Source of the DNA: Mucilaginibacter aquaedulcis
GTDB taxonomy: Bacteria > Bacteroidota > Bacteroidia > Sphingobacteriales > Sphingobacteriaceae
DNA: 64,000 nt
Direction: 5' to 3'
Assembly (NCBI RefSeq): GCF_030409325.1
Contig: NZ_JAUFPR010000004.1
Location: 915,548-979,547 of the forward strand
The notes under the pieces are model-generated. The model made no database searches. It was not told the origin of the DNA and saw nothing but the letters and a program-made list of their open reading frames with translations. Shown here one piece after another: positions 16,544 to 25,887 of the stretch. Positions within the stretch are counted from its first letter, which is position 1. Each line of letters begins with the position of its first letter. The translations under genes were made by a program, and so were the position numbers.

Positions 16544-18139
16544 CTACATTTTCTGCCATTTAAAACCGTACGGTGGTAATTTAACAATACCAGCTGGCGA
16601 TTTAAACTCCTGAGGTTTATCACTAAAATTATAACAAACAAATGCACGCTTACCTTTATCAGAATAAAGTAAAGCCAATACCTCGTCTTTCGAATCAACA
16701 ATGCGCCATTCACCGTTGTCGAATTCTTTAAATTTCTGACGTTGCAGAATTATTTGTTTGACGAATGCCAACAACGATTGTTCATTATCACTTTCCTTTT
16801 TAACATTTACTGTCTTGTAGTCGTATGGTGAGGAAGTGATCAAGGGCCGGAATGGGCTTCCGCTGGTAAAGCCTGCATAATCGGTAGAATCCCATTGCAT
16901 GGGTGTGCGTACCGACAAACGTTCTTTAAGTGACAAATTATCTCCCATGCCGATTTCCTCGCCCTGGCGGATAACTGGCGTTCCGGGTAAACCGTAAAGC
17001 AAGGCATAGGCGAGCCGCAACCGCCGGGGATTGTTGCCGAGCATCGGCGCCAGCCGGCGGCGGATACCCCGTTTATACAACTGCATATTGGTGTCCGGTC
17101 CCATTTTAGACGTAACCTGGTTAAACTGATGATGGCTCAGCCGGCCAAGATCAATCTCATCGTGGTTACGCAGGAACCAGGCCCACTGCGCAATACCGGG
17201 TTTGGTTTTGGTTTCCAGTAGAGCTTTTTTGAATAAGCCGGCATCGCCTGTGGCCAGGCCGTAGAAAAGATATTGGTTAGCGTAAAAGTTAAACATCATC
17301 TGCAGCCCGTCATGATGTCCAGTAAAATATTTTTCATTTTCATTGGGTTCAACATTGGCTTCACCCAACAATACCGCCCCTGGTTTGTGATGAATCACAA
17401 AACCGGTCAGCCGGTGTAACAATTCAAAATCAAAATCCGGTTTTTCGGCGTTCTTACGCGGGTCATCAATTACAAACGGCACAGCATCAAGGCGAAAACC
17501 GTCAAGGCCTTTATCCAGCCAGTAGCCCAGAATATGTTCCGCTTCTGCGGCCACTTTGGGGTTTTGATAATTTAGATCAGGTTCGAAGCGGTAAAAACGA
17601 TGGAAATAATAAGCTTTTGCCTCCGGATCAAAATGCCAGGAATCTTTTTCTACGCCCGGAAATCCCATGCCTTTATCCCAGTCAGCCGGTTTGCTTTTTG
17701 ACCATAAGTACCAGTCGGGCCTGCTTCGAAACCAAGGGTGCCGGATCGAGCTATGGTTCAGCGCCAGATCCATGATTACATTAAGCCCTTTGGCTTTAGC
17801 TGCCTTTAAAAACTGCTGGAAATCAGCGTCATTTCCTAATTTGGGATCGATTTTGCAATAATCAGTAACATCATATCCGTCATCTTCCAGCGGTGAAGGC
17901 TGAAACGGCGCAAGCCAGATGGTATTAATACCGAGCCCACGCAAGTAATCCAGTCTGCTGGTAAGGCCTTGAAAATCCCCTTCTCCATCTCCATTACTAT
18001 CCTGGAAAGTCTTAACATCAAGGTTGTAAATGATCCAGTGCTTATAAGGCGCATCGATATTCAATTCTGCCGCCGGTTTTGGCTTACAAGCAGTAAACAT
18101 GAACAGCGCAATTAATACAAAGGTTGTGTGTCTTTTCAT
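16544..18139 (-). CDS. GH13 alpha-amylase-family lipoprotein, trehalose-synthase-like
   Basis: A 531-residue protein with a lipobox (FMFTAC) and a full GH13 barrel. The opening IYNLDVKTFQDSNGDGEGDF and WLAPFQPSPLEDDGYDVTDY closely follow trehalose synthase (TreS). The nucleophile is in GFRLDAV, the acid/base in LLGEANV and the third carboxylate in FLRNHDEIDLG. It probably rearranges or hydrolyses maltose-type sugars outside the cytoplasm; TreS itself is cytoplasmic, so the lipid anchor is notable. It is the last gene of an operon with two DUF421 genes, 6 bases after the second. Confidence 0.88.
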   Translation of the reverse strand: MKRHTTFVLIALFMFTACKPKPAAELNIDAPYKHWIIYNLDVKTFQDSNGDGEGDFQGLTSRLDYLRGLGINTIWLAPFQPSPLEDDGYDVTDYCKIDPKLGNDADFQQFLKAAKAKGLNVIMDLALNHSSIRHPWFRSRPDWYLWSKSKPADWDKGMGFPGVEKDSWHFDPEAKAYYFHRFYRFEPDLNYQNPKVAAEAEHILGYWLDKGLDGFRLDAVPFVIDDPRKNAEKPDFDFELLHRLTGFVIHHKPGAVLLGEANVEPNENEKYFTGHHDGLQMMFNFYANQYLFYGLATGDAGLFKKALLETKTKPGIAQWAWFLRNHDEIDLGRLSHHQFNQVTSKMGPDTNMQLYKRGIRRRLAPMLGNNPRRLRLAYALLYGLPGTPVIRQGEEIGMGDNLSLKERLSVRTPMQWDSTDYAGFTSGSPFRPLITSSPYDYKTVNVKKESDNEQSLLAFVKQIILQRQKFKEFDNGEWRIVDSKDEVLALLYSDKGKRAFVCYNFSDKPQEFKSPAGIVKLPPYGFKWQKM

Positions 18140-18145
18140 ATTGAA

Positions 18146-18835
18146 TTATTTTACTGCCACAGTCCATTCGTTGGCAGCGCAATGCGGGCATTTATCATTG
18201 GTCTGAATCGTACGGGGCTGCAAAAGACCGCAGGATTTGCAGGCAAGCTGATTTGATGAAGGCTTGAGGCGGCCGCAGAACTCCTGATCCCACTCCGGCA
18301 GGATCAATAGCCCTTCATTTGGTTCTTCATTAATGATGAGGGTGAAGGAACCGCCAGCTTCCATGTAAAAACGTTTCACACTGCCCAGTTGCTTGATTCC
18401 GGCGCCGCGAAGCTCGGCCATCAGTCTTTCTTTTGAGATGCGCACCTTTTTTAGTATTTCCAGGTCAATCACAGCATCGTTTACCAAAACATCCAATTTT
18501 CCAACAGCATAACGTTCAAACCTCTCGTTTCTAAAGGCGATCGTGGAAATCCCCCGTTCAATATAAATGACGACAATGGCAATAACGACTGCAGGTAATA
18601 TTCCCCGGTCTGGCGAAGTAAGCGGCGTTCCGACCGCAGCAGCCAATGAAACCATCGCGACCAGCTCGTTCCGGCTCAGCAGCCCACTCATTCGTTTACC
18701 CATTAGCCGCATGGACAACATCAGTAGCAGGTAAATTACTGCAGAACGGATGATTAATTCGACGTAAAAGCTTCCCGGTACTTCGCCCAGTAAAATCCGT
18801 GACCAATCTGAAAAATAAATGTCCTCTTTCTTCAT
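18146..18835 (-). CDS. DUF421 (YetF-type) membrane protein with C-terminal zinc ribbon
   Basis: A 229-residue protein with three N-terminal hydrophobic helices and the cytosolic DUF421 domain (RFERYAVGKLDVLVNDAVI, MAELRGAGIKQLGSVK). The last ~30 residues carry CKSC and CPHC, a rubredoxin-like zinc-ribbon pattern. The start at 18835 (MKKEDIYFSDW) aligns with the MKKEDIHLSDI of the preceding paralogue and leaves an 8-base gap. The function of DUF421 is unsettled; envelope stress or spore-related roles are reported for YetF relatives. Confidence 0.85.
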   Translation of the reverse strand: MKKEDIYFSDWSRILLGEVPGSFYVELIIRSAVIYLLLMLSMRLMGKRMSGLLSRNELVAMVSLAAAVGTPLTSPDRGILPAVVIAIVVIYIERGISTIAFRNERFERYAVGKLDVLVNDAVIDLEILKKVRISKERLMAELRGAGIKQLGSVKRFYMEAGGSFTLIINEEPNEGLLILPEWDQEFCGRLKPSSNQLACKSCGLLQPRTIQTNDKCPHCAANEWTVAVK

Positions 18836-18843
18836 ATTACAAA

Positions 18844-19527
18844 TTAATTGACAGCTCTTAGCCACTTGTCATGACCGCAGGCCATGCAGATTTCCTGATC
18901 ATTTAAAGTCCGCACGATTCCGCAGCTCTGACAGGCCAGCACTTCCGCAGCATCGGTTTGCATAGCCTGTATCGCCGGATCATCCGGAGGGAGTACCGAA
19001 AGTCCGGGTTTCGGGGCCTCCCGTTTGTAAACGGAATACATTCCGCTTGCTTCCAGGTACATGCGGTCTACAAGTCCGAGATTGTAAATCTGCTGGCTCC
19101 GAAGCTGTGCAAAAACCTGCTGCCGCGTTACCCGGTAGTCTGCCATCTCGTTGAGCAGCAGCACCCCGTCTTTAACCAGTATCCCTGCTTTTCCCTGTGT
19201 AAAATCCTCTATCCGGCTGCTTTTTACGCCGAGGTAACTGATGCCACGCTGGAAACCGAATGCGCAACACAGCAGCAGAAACGATTCCATGATGCCGTGA
19301 TCCGGGAGCTGCATGGACGCGGATACGATAGCACCCAGGGTCAGCATGACAGAAAGCTCCATAATTGTTAGCTGCCCGCTCATACGTTTTCCAAGCCAGC
19401 GAAGCGTGTAAAGCAAAAAAAGGTAAACTATCAGGGTGCGAATAAAAACTTCCAATAAAAAGACTGGTGGCGCTTCTCCGATTAGGATGCGCATGATATC
19501 ACTGAGATGGATATCTTCCTTTTTCAT
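18844..19527 (-). CDS. DUF421 (YetF-type) membrane protein with C-terminal zinc ribbon, paralogue
   Basis: A 227-residue paralogue of the next gene: three N-terminal helices, the DUF421 domain (GKAGILVKDGVLLLNEMADY) and a C-terminal zinc-ribbon pattern CQSC...CMAC. It is first in the three-gene operon ending in the GH13 lipoprotein. Duplicated DUF421 genes may form a hetero-oligomer; that is inference. Confidence 0.85.
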   Translation of the reverse strand: MKKEDIHLSDIMRILIGEAPPVFLLEVFIRTLIVYLFLLYTLRWLGKRMSGQLTIMELSVMLTLGAIVSASMQLPDHGIMESFLLLCCAFGFQRGISYLGVKSSRIEDFTQGKAGILVKDGVLLLNEMADYRVTRQQVFAQLRSQQIYNLGLVDRMYLEASGMYSVYKREAPKPGLSVLPPDDPAIQAMQTDAAEVLACQSCGIVRTLNDQEICMACGHDKWLRAVN

Positions 19528-19737
19528 AAATGGGTAGCGTCTTGTTTCGCCCTTTTGGAAATATTACGAAAAACAAAATTCATAACCATACTTTTTTTAT
19601 GATTGAACAGGAGCATTTAACTTATGTTTTAATTACTAATTAAAACATTTTCATAAAAAAAATTTATTGAGCAAACATTTTGTCGGAATGATTTTTATAC
19701 ATGCGGCCTGCCGCTAATGATCGGCTCCTTGAAACAA

Positions 19738-20846
19738 ATGACCAAAAGAAATCAAATTTTACCTGGGGAACCCTTTCCTTTAGGTGCTACTTTAACGGAC
19801 GAGGGCGTTAATTTCGCGATATATTCAGAAAACGCGACGGGTGTCGACCTTTGTTTTTACGACATCGATGACCCTACAAAGGAGACGCATCGCATTGCGC
19901 TGAAAGAAGTCACGGATTATATCTGGCATGGATTTGTCAAAGGCATTCGAGCGGGCCAGCTATACGGATACCGGGTAAGCGGGCCTTATGAACCAGAAAA
20001 TGGTCATCGATTTAATCCCAATAAATTGCTGCTCGACCCTAATGCGAAGGCTGTATCTGGAATCATTGACTGGAATGACGCACTTTACGGGTATGAGGTA
20101 GGGCATCCGGATGGCGACCTTAGCTTCAGTAAAACCGACAGCGCCCCCTATATTCCTAAGGCCGTAGTCATTGACCCTTCATTCGACTGGCAAGATGATA
20201 AAAGTCCTAAATTGAAATATTACAACACGATAATCTATGAGGCGCATGTCAAAGGTCTTACCAAACAACATGCGGATATCCCGGAAGAGCTGCGCGGAAC
20301 ATATGCAGGTATCGCCCATCCGGTAACGATTAGTTACCTCAAGGAATTAGGGATCACGGCAATCGAACTAATGCCGGTTCATCATTTTGTAACAGACCGA
20401 TCACTCAGGGGTTATTAGATTTCACAAAGAAACTAATTGCGTTACGTGACAATCATTCCGTATTTTCACGAAAAAACTGGTTTCACGGAAAGCCAACGAA
20501 GGAAAATAAACTTCTGGACATCGCCTGGTTCCTGCCGGATGGGCAGGAAATGCAGGAAGAAAACTGGAATCAGGAATACGCTAAGTCCGTGGGGCTTTTT
20601 CTCAACGGCAAAGGACTTAACGCGACAGATTCAGATGGTAATCCTGTGGTCGACGACAATTTCTTTATCATGTTCAATGCCCATGATCAAGACGTTGATT
20701 TCCGGCTGCCTGAAAAGGCATATGGTAAGCAATGGATAAAGGTGATAGACACCGAAAAACCAGATAAAAAGCAGGAAAAATTTGAAGCATCGGACATGTG
20801 CAGTGTACCTGCAAGGTCATTGTATGTTTTTCAGGCGAAAAATTGA
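19738..20846 (+). pseudogene. glgX: Glycogen debranching enzyme (GlgX type), catalytic core deleted
   Basis: The first ~225 residues are a clear isoamylase N-terminus: CBM48 (LGATLTDEGVNFAIYSENAT), YGYRVSGPYEPENGHRFNP and the first barrel strands (TIIYEAHVKGLTKQHADIPE, LGITAIELMPVHHFV). At about 20404-20418 this runs into a stop. In the next frame the C-terminus follows at once (LLDFTKKLIALRDNHSVFSR... to SVPARSLYVFQAKN). The missing part, roughly 300 residues, carries the GH13 catalytic Asp/Glu/Asp, so no active enzyme can be made. A start at 19717 is also possible. Confidence 0.88.
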
Positions 20847-20923
20847 TTATCAAAAATAGTGAGTTCGACTTTTTCTTATACTTTAACTAAAAGAGAAGTG
20901 AAAATCATTTTTGCTCTTTCGTG

Positions 20924-21388
20924 TTAAACTTCTTTTTTAACTCCTGTACGATCCTTCGATTTTCTCTTTTGGTTTTCTGCGGCGGCATCTATTGAATGCG
21001 TGCGGGTCAGGTCATTTTCTTTTTCTGCCAGATCGGACAGGCGGATGTAAAATTTATACAACTGATCCAATTCACCCTCGGTGAGATCTTCGATATTGAC
21101 CATACGGTTACTGGTACCTTCGTGGGAAGCCAGCAATTCATTTAGTTTCAGGTGGACAGCTTTAGAATCTTTGTTCTGTGATTTTTGAATTAGGAAAACC
21201 ATTAAAAAGGTGATGATCGTGGTACCTGTATTGATTACCAACTGCCATGTTTCTGAATAATGAAACACCGGCCCGGTCACTCCCCAAAGGATCACTGTTG
21301 CTGTAGCTATCATAAATGCGGCTGAACTACCTGTAGCCGCTGTAGCCCAGTTGCTGAAACGTTCGAATAAATTCTTCCTTTTCTTCAT
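20924..21388 (-). CDS. Low-affinity iron permease family protein
   Basis: A 154-residue protein with the iron_permease family pattern: ERFSNWATAATGSSAAFMIA, a second helix FHYSETWQLVINTGTTIITF with MVFLIQKSQNKDSKAVHLKL, then a charged cytosolic tail. It should be an inner-membrane protein linked to iron uptake. The ATG at 21388 overlaps the upstream stop as ATGA, which supports translational coupling; an ATG at 21400 in the same frame is possible. Confidence 0.85.
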   Translation of the reverse strand: MKKRKNLFERFSNWATAATGSSAAFMIATATVILWGVTGPVFHYSETWQLVINTGTTIITFLMVFLIQKSQNKDSKAVHLKLNELLASHEGTSNRMVNIEDLTEGELDQLYKFYIRLSDLAEKENDLTRTHSIDAAAENQKRKSKDRTGVKKEV

Positions 21389-23601
21389 TTTGTTTTCCAA
21401 TTGATATAAACCTCACTGTCCCCGGGAATGGAAAATTCCAGGTGTCCTTCTTGAGTTGTCCTGCCTGTCAGCCCTTCCCTGCTGCCGTTGAGCATTACTA
21501 GAAATTTGGGCATCTGACCTTTATCGGTTTTAACCAGCATCAGCCGGCACTGGAGCCGGCCATCGCCCGCTAACTTAAATTTTGCCGGACAGTGCTTTTT
21601 AGCAGAAAAGCCATAAGTTGGGTAATCGGTATAAATCATAAAGGGCTCACCTTCTACCTGCATGTAATGACGCGGCAAGATCCCAAAGGCATTGCCGGCG
21701 CCATAAACCTCCTGCCCTACTTCTCCTGACTGCTCCCATCCGTCATGTATATCCTCCAGCGCGATCCAAAGGTTGGGATCTACTTCCCCTGTCTTGACTT
21801 CCCCGGATAACATTTCTTTAGGTAGCATGGTCGGGTAATAAAACACGGCACGGTCTACTAAGTAGCGTATATATTCAGCCATTAGTAAACGCAGGGAAGG
21901 CAGGATGTCCTGACCTTCTGCATGCCGCAGGTAATCATGGAAGGCGCAGAAAACTTCCTGTTCTTCGTAAACCGCAGTATAAGGGGCATCATTCAGCGGG
22001 AATAGCGCAAAAAAGGATGGGAAACTCCTGCCGTATCCATAATTGCAATCCCATAGCTTCACGTTTTTGAATACATTGGCCAGGCATAAATAGCTCAGCT
22101 CTTTATATATGTCCTTCCCAGTTATCTTATATAAACGTAGTAATGCGCCTGCCGAAAATGAGGTATTATTAGCCTGATAAAACAAATCAAAGCCCAAGCC
22201 GTTCAATGTTAAGGCCGCTTTTTCCGACTCAGCCAGATAGCGTTTGTTTCCGGTCAGCTCCCATGCCTGCAGCATCACGTGCGCATATAAGCCCGGCACA
22301 TCCTTTTCGCCCCCTTTACCGGGCTGCGTTTCAGCCTTGACCACTTCCAGTGTATCCATTTTATAAAATACAGGCCAGCGGTAATCAAAATGACGGGCCA
22401 CTTTTATCGCGAATTCCAGCGAGTCCAGGAACAATTTTTCAGCAACTTTATCCCCCTTAAGTGCCAAACGTGACAGATTGAGCAGCGGGTGATGCAGGTA
22501 CCAGGAATCCATGACGAGCGGTTTTTTGTGCTCCTCTTCACCCTCCATTTGATCAGCCATTTTCGGGTGCCAGCGCATGATCGTTTGATAGCGGTCATCA
22601 TAAAATGCCGGTAAACCTTCTTTGACCTTTTTCATGACCTCCAACTGTGAATCGTTCCATTCTACATAATCCAGCAAAGGCAACAGTACGGCCAGCTGCA
22701 CCATGATTTCGGGGGGTGTCGCATAATCACACACATAGGCATTCAGGTAATGATTACCGTCAACCTGGGTCCAGCAGCCGGGACTTTCCGTCAGGTCGGT
22801 TAAACCTTCTTGCAGCGTTTCCGGCCAGTTTTTATAAGTGGTCGCAGGTCGAGGCAGTTCCAGATAAACTGCCGCCAGTAAATCCAAATATTGCCGAATC
22901 ATACCCGGCTCATCCCCCGGGACCTGATCATCAAAAGCGATGCATGCGTCACTCAGCGTATAGGTTTTTCCAGCTTCAAGAGGTTTGCCCTTTTCCGTGG
23001 GCGGCAGGGCAAATCCGATCTCTGGCCACCGGCCGCCTACCGTGTTGCCGGCTGAAGTTTCGGTCGCCTGGTTGTATTCAGCAAGCGTGGTCAAGTTCTG
23101 CAGATAAAGCACCGAACCCGCTTTGGGCCGGCTCAAACTGAAATAAAGCTGCCCCGAACGCGTACCGACCTGGCTGACCTTGACCTCACCTTCAGCCAGC
23201 CTGTCGCTGCTCGCTGCCCCCAAAGGGATGATATCCCGCGGCCAGTATGGAAATAAAACCTGAGCTGCCGTTTTCAGCGTTGTGGTGAGCCGCAGTACAG
23301 GAATGTCGCTCGGAGGCAACCCGACCACTATCTTGTATTCGCCGACCAGCGAGTGTATCCCTAAAGTTACGTTTTGATCTTTTTCTAGGATTTTCCGGAC
23401 GACCAATTGATCGCCCGGGGAATAAGCAAGCCGGAAAGCAATTCGGCTTCCTTTCGGCCAGCTTGCTACCAGCCAGCAGGAGTCTTCCACTATATAAACT
23501 TTAAAGGAATAGTCCGCCTTCACCTTTTCATAGACAGCGGTCAGGTCAGGACTGTTTAATTTTGCATTAGCGGTTAGTAACCAGGCGGAGGTTGCATTCA
23601 T
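21385..23601 (-). CDS. Large protein of unknown function, alpha/alpha-barrel-like
   Basis: A 738-residue soluble protein not recognised. Residues 1-250 look beta-rich. From about 250 there are repeated aromatic helical segments (YLDLLAAVYLELPRP, YAHVMLQAWELTGNKRYLAE, GALLRLYKITGKDIYKELSY) like the (alpha/alpha)6 barrels of glycan-active enzymes, and the tail is beta-rich again. No signal peptide is evident from the ATG at 23601; a frame up to 23655 exists. It is first in an operon with the iron permease, divergent from the Mn-catalase remnant. A carbohydrate-active role is a guess from fold-like features. Confidence 0.7.
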   Translation of the reverse strand: MNATSAWLLTANAKLNSPDLTAVYEKVKADYSFKVYIVEDSCWLVASWPKGSRIAFRLAYSPGDQLVVRKILEKDQNVTLGIHSLVGEYKIVVGLPPSDIPVLRLTTTLKTAAQVLFPYWPRDIIPLGAASSDRLAEGEVKVSQVGTRSGQLYFSLSRPKAGSVLYLQNLTTLAEYNQATETSAGNTVGGRWPEIGFALPPTEKGKPLEAGKTYTLSDACIAFDDQVPGDEPGMIRQYLDLLAAVYLELPRPATTYKNWPETLQEGLTDLTESPGCWTQVDGNHYLNAYVCDYATPPEIMVQLAVLLPLLDYVEWNDSQLEVMKKVKEGLPAFYDDRYQTIMRWHPKMADQMEGEEEHKKPLVMDSWYLHHPLLNLSRLALKGDKVAEKLFLDSLEFAIKVARHFDYRWPVFYKMDTLEVVKAETQPGKGGEKDVPGLYAHVMLQAWELTGNKRYLAESEKAALTLNGLGFDLFYQANNTSFSAGALLRLYKITGKDIYKELSYLCLANVFKNVKLWDCNYGYGRSFPSFFALFPLNDAPYTAVYEEQEVFCAFHDYLRHAEGQDILPSLRLLMAEYIRYLVDRAVFYYPTMLPKEMLSGEVKTGEVDPNLWIALEDIHDGWEQSGEVGQEVYGAGNAFGILPRHYMQVEGEPFMIYTDYPTYGFSAKKHCPAKFKLAGDGRLQCRLMLVKTDKGQMPKFLVMLNGSREGLTGRTTQEGHLEFSIPGDSEVYINWKTK

Positions 23602-23795
23602 CGTAAAAAAATAATTGGTTATAAATTGATTTAATACTTTTTGAACGCGTGCCAAAAGCTCCTTAAAAAGTAGTACAATAACCTTTTTAGGTAAAATATT
23701 GTTTTTGAATTTCTTTTTAAATTATTTAATTAATTAAAAACATAATACCGCCCAGGTAGTTTTAGAAGTACCATTTACCTAAAACAGATAATCTT

Positions 23796-24108
23796 ATGCT
23801 TCACTATGTAAAAGACCTGCAATTCAACGCCAGGGTATTTCGTCTTGACCCGCATTTCGCCAACTGTTGTTAGCGCAGTTCGGCGGAAAAAAATCCAAGC
23901 TGGTAGCAGCCACGCAGACTTCACCCAAGTCTTCCGGGCGAAAGTATCGCCCCGGGATAAATACCACTTGCTGATGGATATGAGTACCGAAGAGTTCAGT
24001 CACCTGGAGATTCTGGGTGCTATCATTGAGAATTCCGAGGCAAAAGGCGCAGGTAAATGGAGTACTTATAACACCAACGGACAACAAATGACCATGAAAA
24101 ATGGATGA
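23796..24108 (+). pseudogene. Manganese catalase remnant with internal deletion
   Basis: It begins MLHYVKDLQFNARVFRLDP, almost identical to the intact catalase at 35576-36517 (MFHHVKDLQFNARVSRPDP). It then meets stops and shifts frame, continues as LLMDMSTEEFSHLEILGAII, and jumps to the extreme C-terminus (AKGAGKWSTYN). More than 200 residues, including the second Glu/His ligand set, are gone. The small gene at 24101 overlaps its end, as a matching small gene accompanies the intact operon. Confidence 0.88.
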
Positions 24109-24262
24109 GCGATTATTTTTAAAGGGCCAGCGGGTGATCACCCCGGAAGGCAAAGGTGAGGTTGTCGATGCTGTCGGTGACAACATTGTGGTGAAGCTGG
24201 ATGATGGCGCGACACAAACCTTTCCATCCGCTGACCTGCAGGATAACAGCAGCGCCGGCTGA
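24101..24262 (+). CDS. Small protein linked to Mn catalase (KOW/SH3-like)
   Basis: A 53-residue protein: MDERLFLKGQRVITPEGKGE, VVDAVGDNIVVKLDDGATQT, FPSADLQDNSSAG. The pattern is a short SH3-like beta-barrel, as in KOW-type or CarD-like small domains. A close homologue (49 residues) lies at 35152-35301 in the intact catalase operon. Conservation of this gene beside both an intact and a ruined catalase shows a lasting link, and that the small gene has outlived its partner here. Confidence 0.75.
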   Translation: MDERLFLKGQRVITPEGKGEVVDAVGDNIVVKLDDGATQTFPSADLQDNSSAG

Positions 24263-24291
24263 TTAATTACATCAATCTTAAATCTGAATCA

Positions 24292-24462
24292 ATGAAAAAA
24301 ATCATTATTCCGCTTGCCCTCGTGTTGATGGCAACTTTCCTGAGCAGTTGTTCTGCGATCGAGGGCATTTTCAAAGCAGGTGCTGTTACCGGCATTATCG
24401 CGGTGATCGTGGTGATCGCCCTGATTATCTGGGTCATTTCCATGTTCCGCGGAAAAAGTTAA
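24292..24462 (+). CDS. Small lipoprotein with one membrane helix
   Basis: A 56-residue protein with a lipobox-type signal (MKKIIIPLALVLMATFLSSC) and a second long hydrophobic stretch (GIIAVIVVIALIIWVISM). The ATG at 24292 follows the previous stop by 29 bases. Similar tiny proteins are common in Bacteroidetes and have no known function. Confidence 0.7.
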   Translation: MKKIIIPLALVLMATFLSSCSAIEGIFKAGAVTGIIAVIVVIALIIWVISMFRGKS

Positions 24463-24510
24463 AACCTATTGAACTAATATTCAATTATATCTACCATCAA
24501 CCAAATACCT

Positions 24511-25095
24511 ATAAAAAAGATAAACGCACTACTTTTAACCCTTGCTGCTGCAGGTCTGCTGCAAGCCTGTTCAGGGAATAAAACATCATCAGGCTCAGAT
24601 AGCTCGGCTGCCTCAAACGACAGCTCCCAATCTACTGCCGTTCCGGCTGACTCATCCGCTCAGGCGCTGGCAGATACTGCCTTTGCTGCAAAGGAAGCGG
24701 TCGGCGGAATGGCAGAAGTAGCTCTGGGTAAAATGGCTGCCGCTAAAGGGGCAGATAGCAAAGTAAAGGATTTCGGTAAAATGATGGTGATGGATCACGG
24801 CAAGGCAAACGCGGAGCTCATGACCATCGCCAAAGGTAAGCATATCGCTTTGCCTGCCGGTCTGGATGCAGAGCACCAAGCGAAAAGTGATAGCCTCAGC
24901 AAACTGAGCGGAAAGGGATTTGATAAGGCTTACGTGGATGCCATGATCGATGGACACAAGAAAACCCTGTCATTGATGCAAGCTGAAGCATCAAACGGCA
25001 AAGACGCGGAATTGAAGGCATTCGCCGGAAAAACTGCACCTGTGGTACAACACCACCTGGAAGAGATCCAGAAAATCCACGACGGTTTAAAATAA
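24511..25095 (+). CDS. DUF4142 lipoprotein with apparent ATA start
   Basis: The DUF4142 domain (EVALGKMAAAKGADSKVKDF, MVMDHGKANAEL, AYVDAMIDGHKKTL, TAPVVQHHLEEI) is a ferritin-like four-helix bundle with His pairs. The in-frame lipoprotein signal IKKINALLLTLAAAGLLQAC lies upstream of the first ATG (24709). The codon where Met is expected, at 24511, is ATA, with no in-frame ATG, GTG or TTG near. Either AUA starts, the start codon is mutated or it is a base error; without it only a truncated, signal-less protein from 24709 remains. A paralogue with a normal ATG is at 49728. Confidence 0.8.
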   Translation: MKKINALLLTLAAAGLLQACSGNKTSSGSDSSAASNDSSQSTAVPADSSAQALADTAFAAKEAVGGMAEVALGKMAAAKGADSKVKDFGKMMVMDHGKANAELMTIAKGKHIALPAGLDAEHQAKSDSLSKLSGKGFDKAYVDAMIDGHKKTLSLMQAEASNGKDAELKAFAGKTAPVVQHHLEEIQKIHDGLK

Positions 25096-25124
25096 AAGCT
25101 TAAAGTACAGGTTAAAAATGCCGC

Positions 25125-25868
25125 TTATTTCTTAGGCGGCTTTCCTGTTTTCAGTATCCAGCGTTTCTCAGTAACCCTGGCCTGCCGGAATGCCGAACGG
25201 AATTGTTCGGTACTTTTAAACTCCAGCTGCGGAATTAGACGGACTTCAAAAGAGAGTTCAAACTGATCCTGCTCAAATGGCCAGGGTTCTACGGTCAGTA
25301 TATCCGGTCCTGTCTGGATCAGCTGGTATTTCTTATCTTCCGGCCCGTTGCTGATCTCCACGGAACGTGCTTCCGGCTGGTTGTCGTGCTGGCAAAGTAA
25401 CAGTGACAGGGCGTCGCACCATTCCAGCAGGCGATAGTCCCGCTTGGCTTCACTGACCGATAGGTTTAATTCTTTACGCCACTGCTTTTGAAATGCATGT
25501 TGTTCTTTAATGAATTTAGCTGCATCCGGGTTATCAGCACATTCCTTTCCGTATACAAACCCGAGATGCATCGAACAAAGCAGCGCGATATAACGGCTTT
25601 TCGATAAAGCAAAGTCCATCGTTTGACTGCAGTGGCGTTGTTCAAAAGCTTTCATTTTAAAATCCACCGGCCCTCCCTGAGCCGTAAGCAGATTGCCCCG
25701 TTCCAGTTCAACCTGCGCATCGTCATGCTCGGCAATGGCCAGCAAAGTTTCAATCCAGCGTTCGGTACGGATGCTGTGCTTCCATTGCGCTGCGATCTGC
25801 GCCGCCAGCAGGCCGTGTGCCCTCTGCGTAATAACTTCCCAGCCTAAAGCTGTATAATTGACGATCAT
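25125..25868 (-). CDS. DUF3891 family protein
   Basis: A 247-residue soluble protein with the DUF3891 pattern: MIVNYTALGWEVITQRAHGL with LLAAQIAAQW at the N-terminus, the polar AIAEHDDAQ motif and a beta-rich C-terminus. The His/Asp motifs (AHGLLA, AEHDDAQ) suggest an HD-like metal site, but this is not proven. It is last in the operon with GH130, a membrane protein and the Rieske oxidoreductase, 19 bases after GH130. Confidence 0.85.
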   Translation of the reverse strand: MIVNYTALGWEVITQRAHGLLAAQIAAQWKHSIRTERWIETLLAIAEHDDAQVELERGNLLTAQGGPVDFKMKAFEQRHCSQTMDFALSKSRYIALLCSMHLGFVYGKECADNPDAAKFIKEQHAFQKQWRKELNLSVSEAKRDYRLLEWCDALSLLLCQHDNQPEARSVEISNGPEDKKYQLIQTGPDILTVEPWPFEQDQFELSFEVRLIPQLEFKSTEQFRSAFRQARVTEKRWILKTGKPPKK

Positions 25869-25887
25869 CTGTAATTTCGGTTATCCG

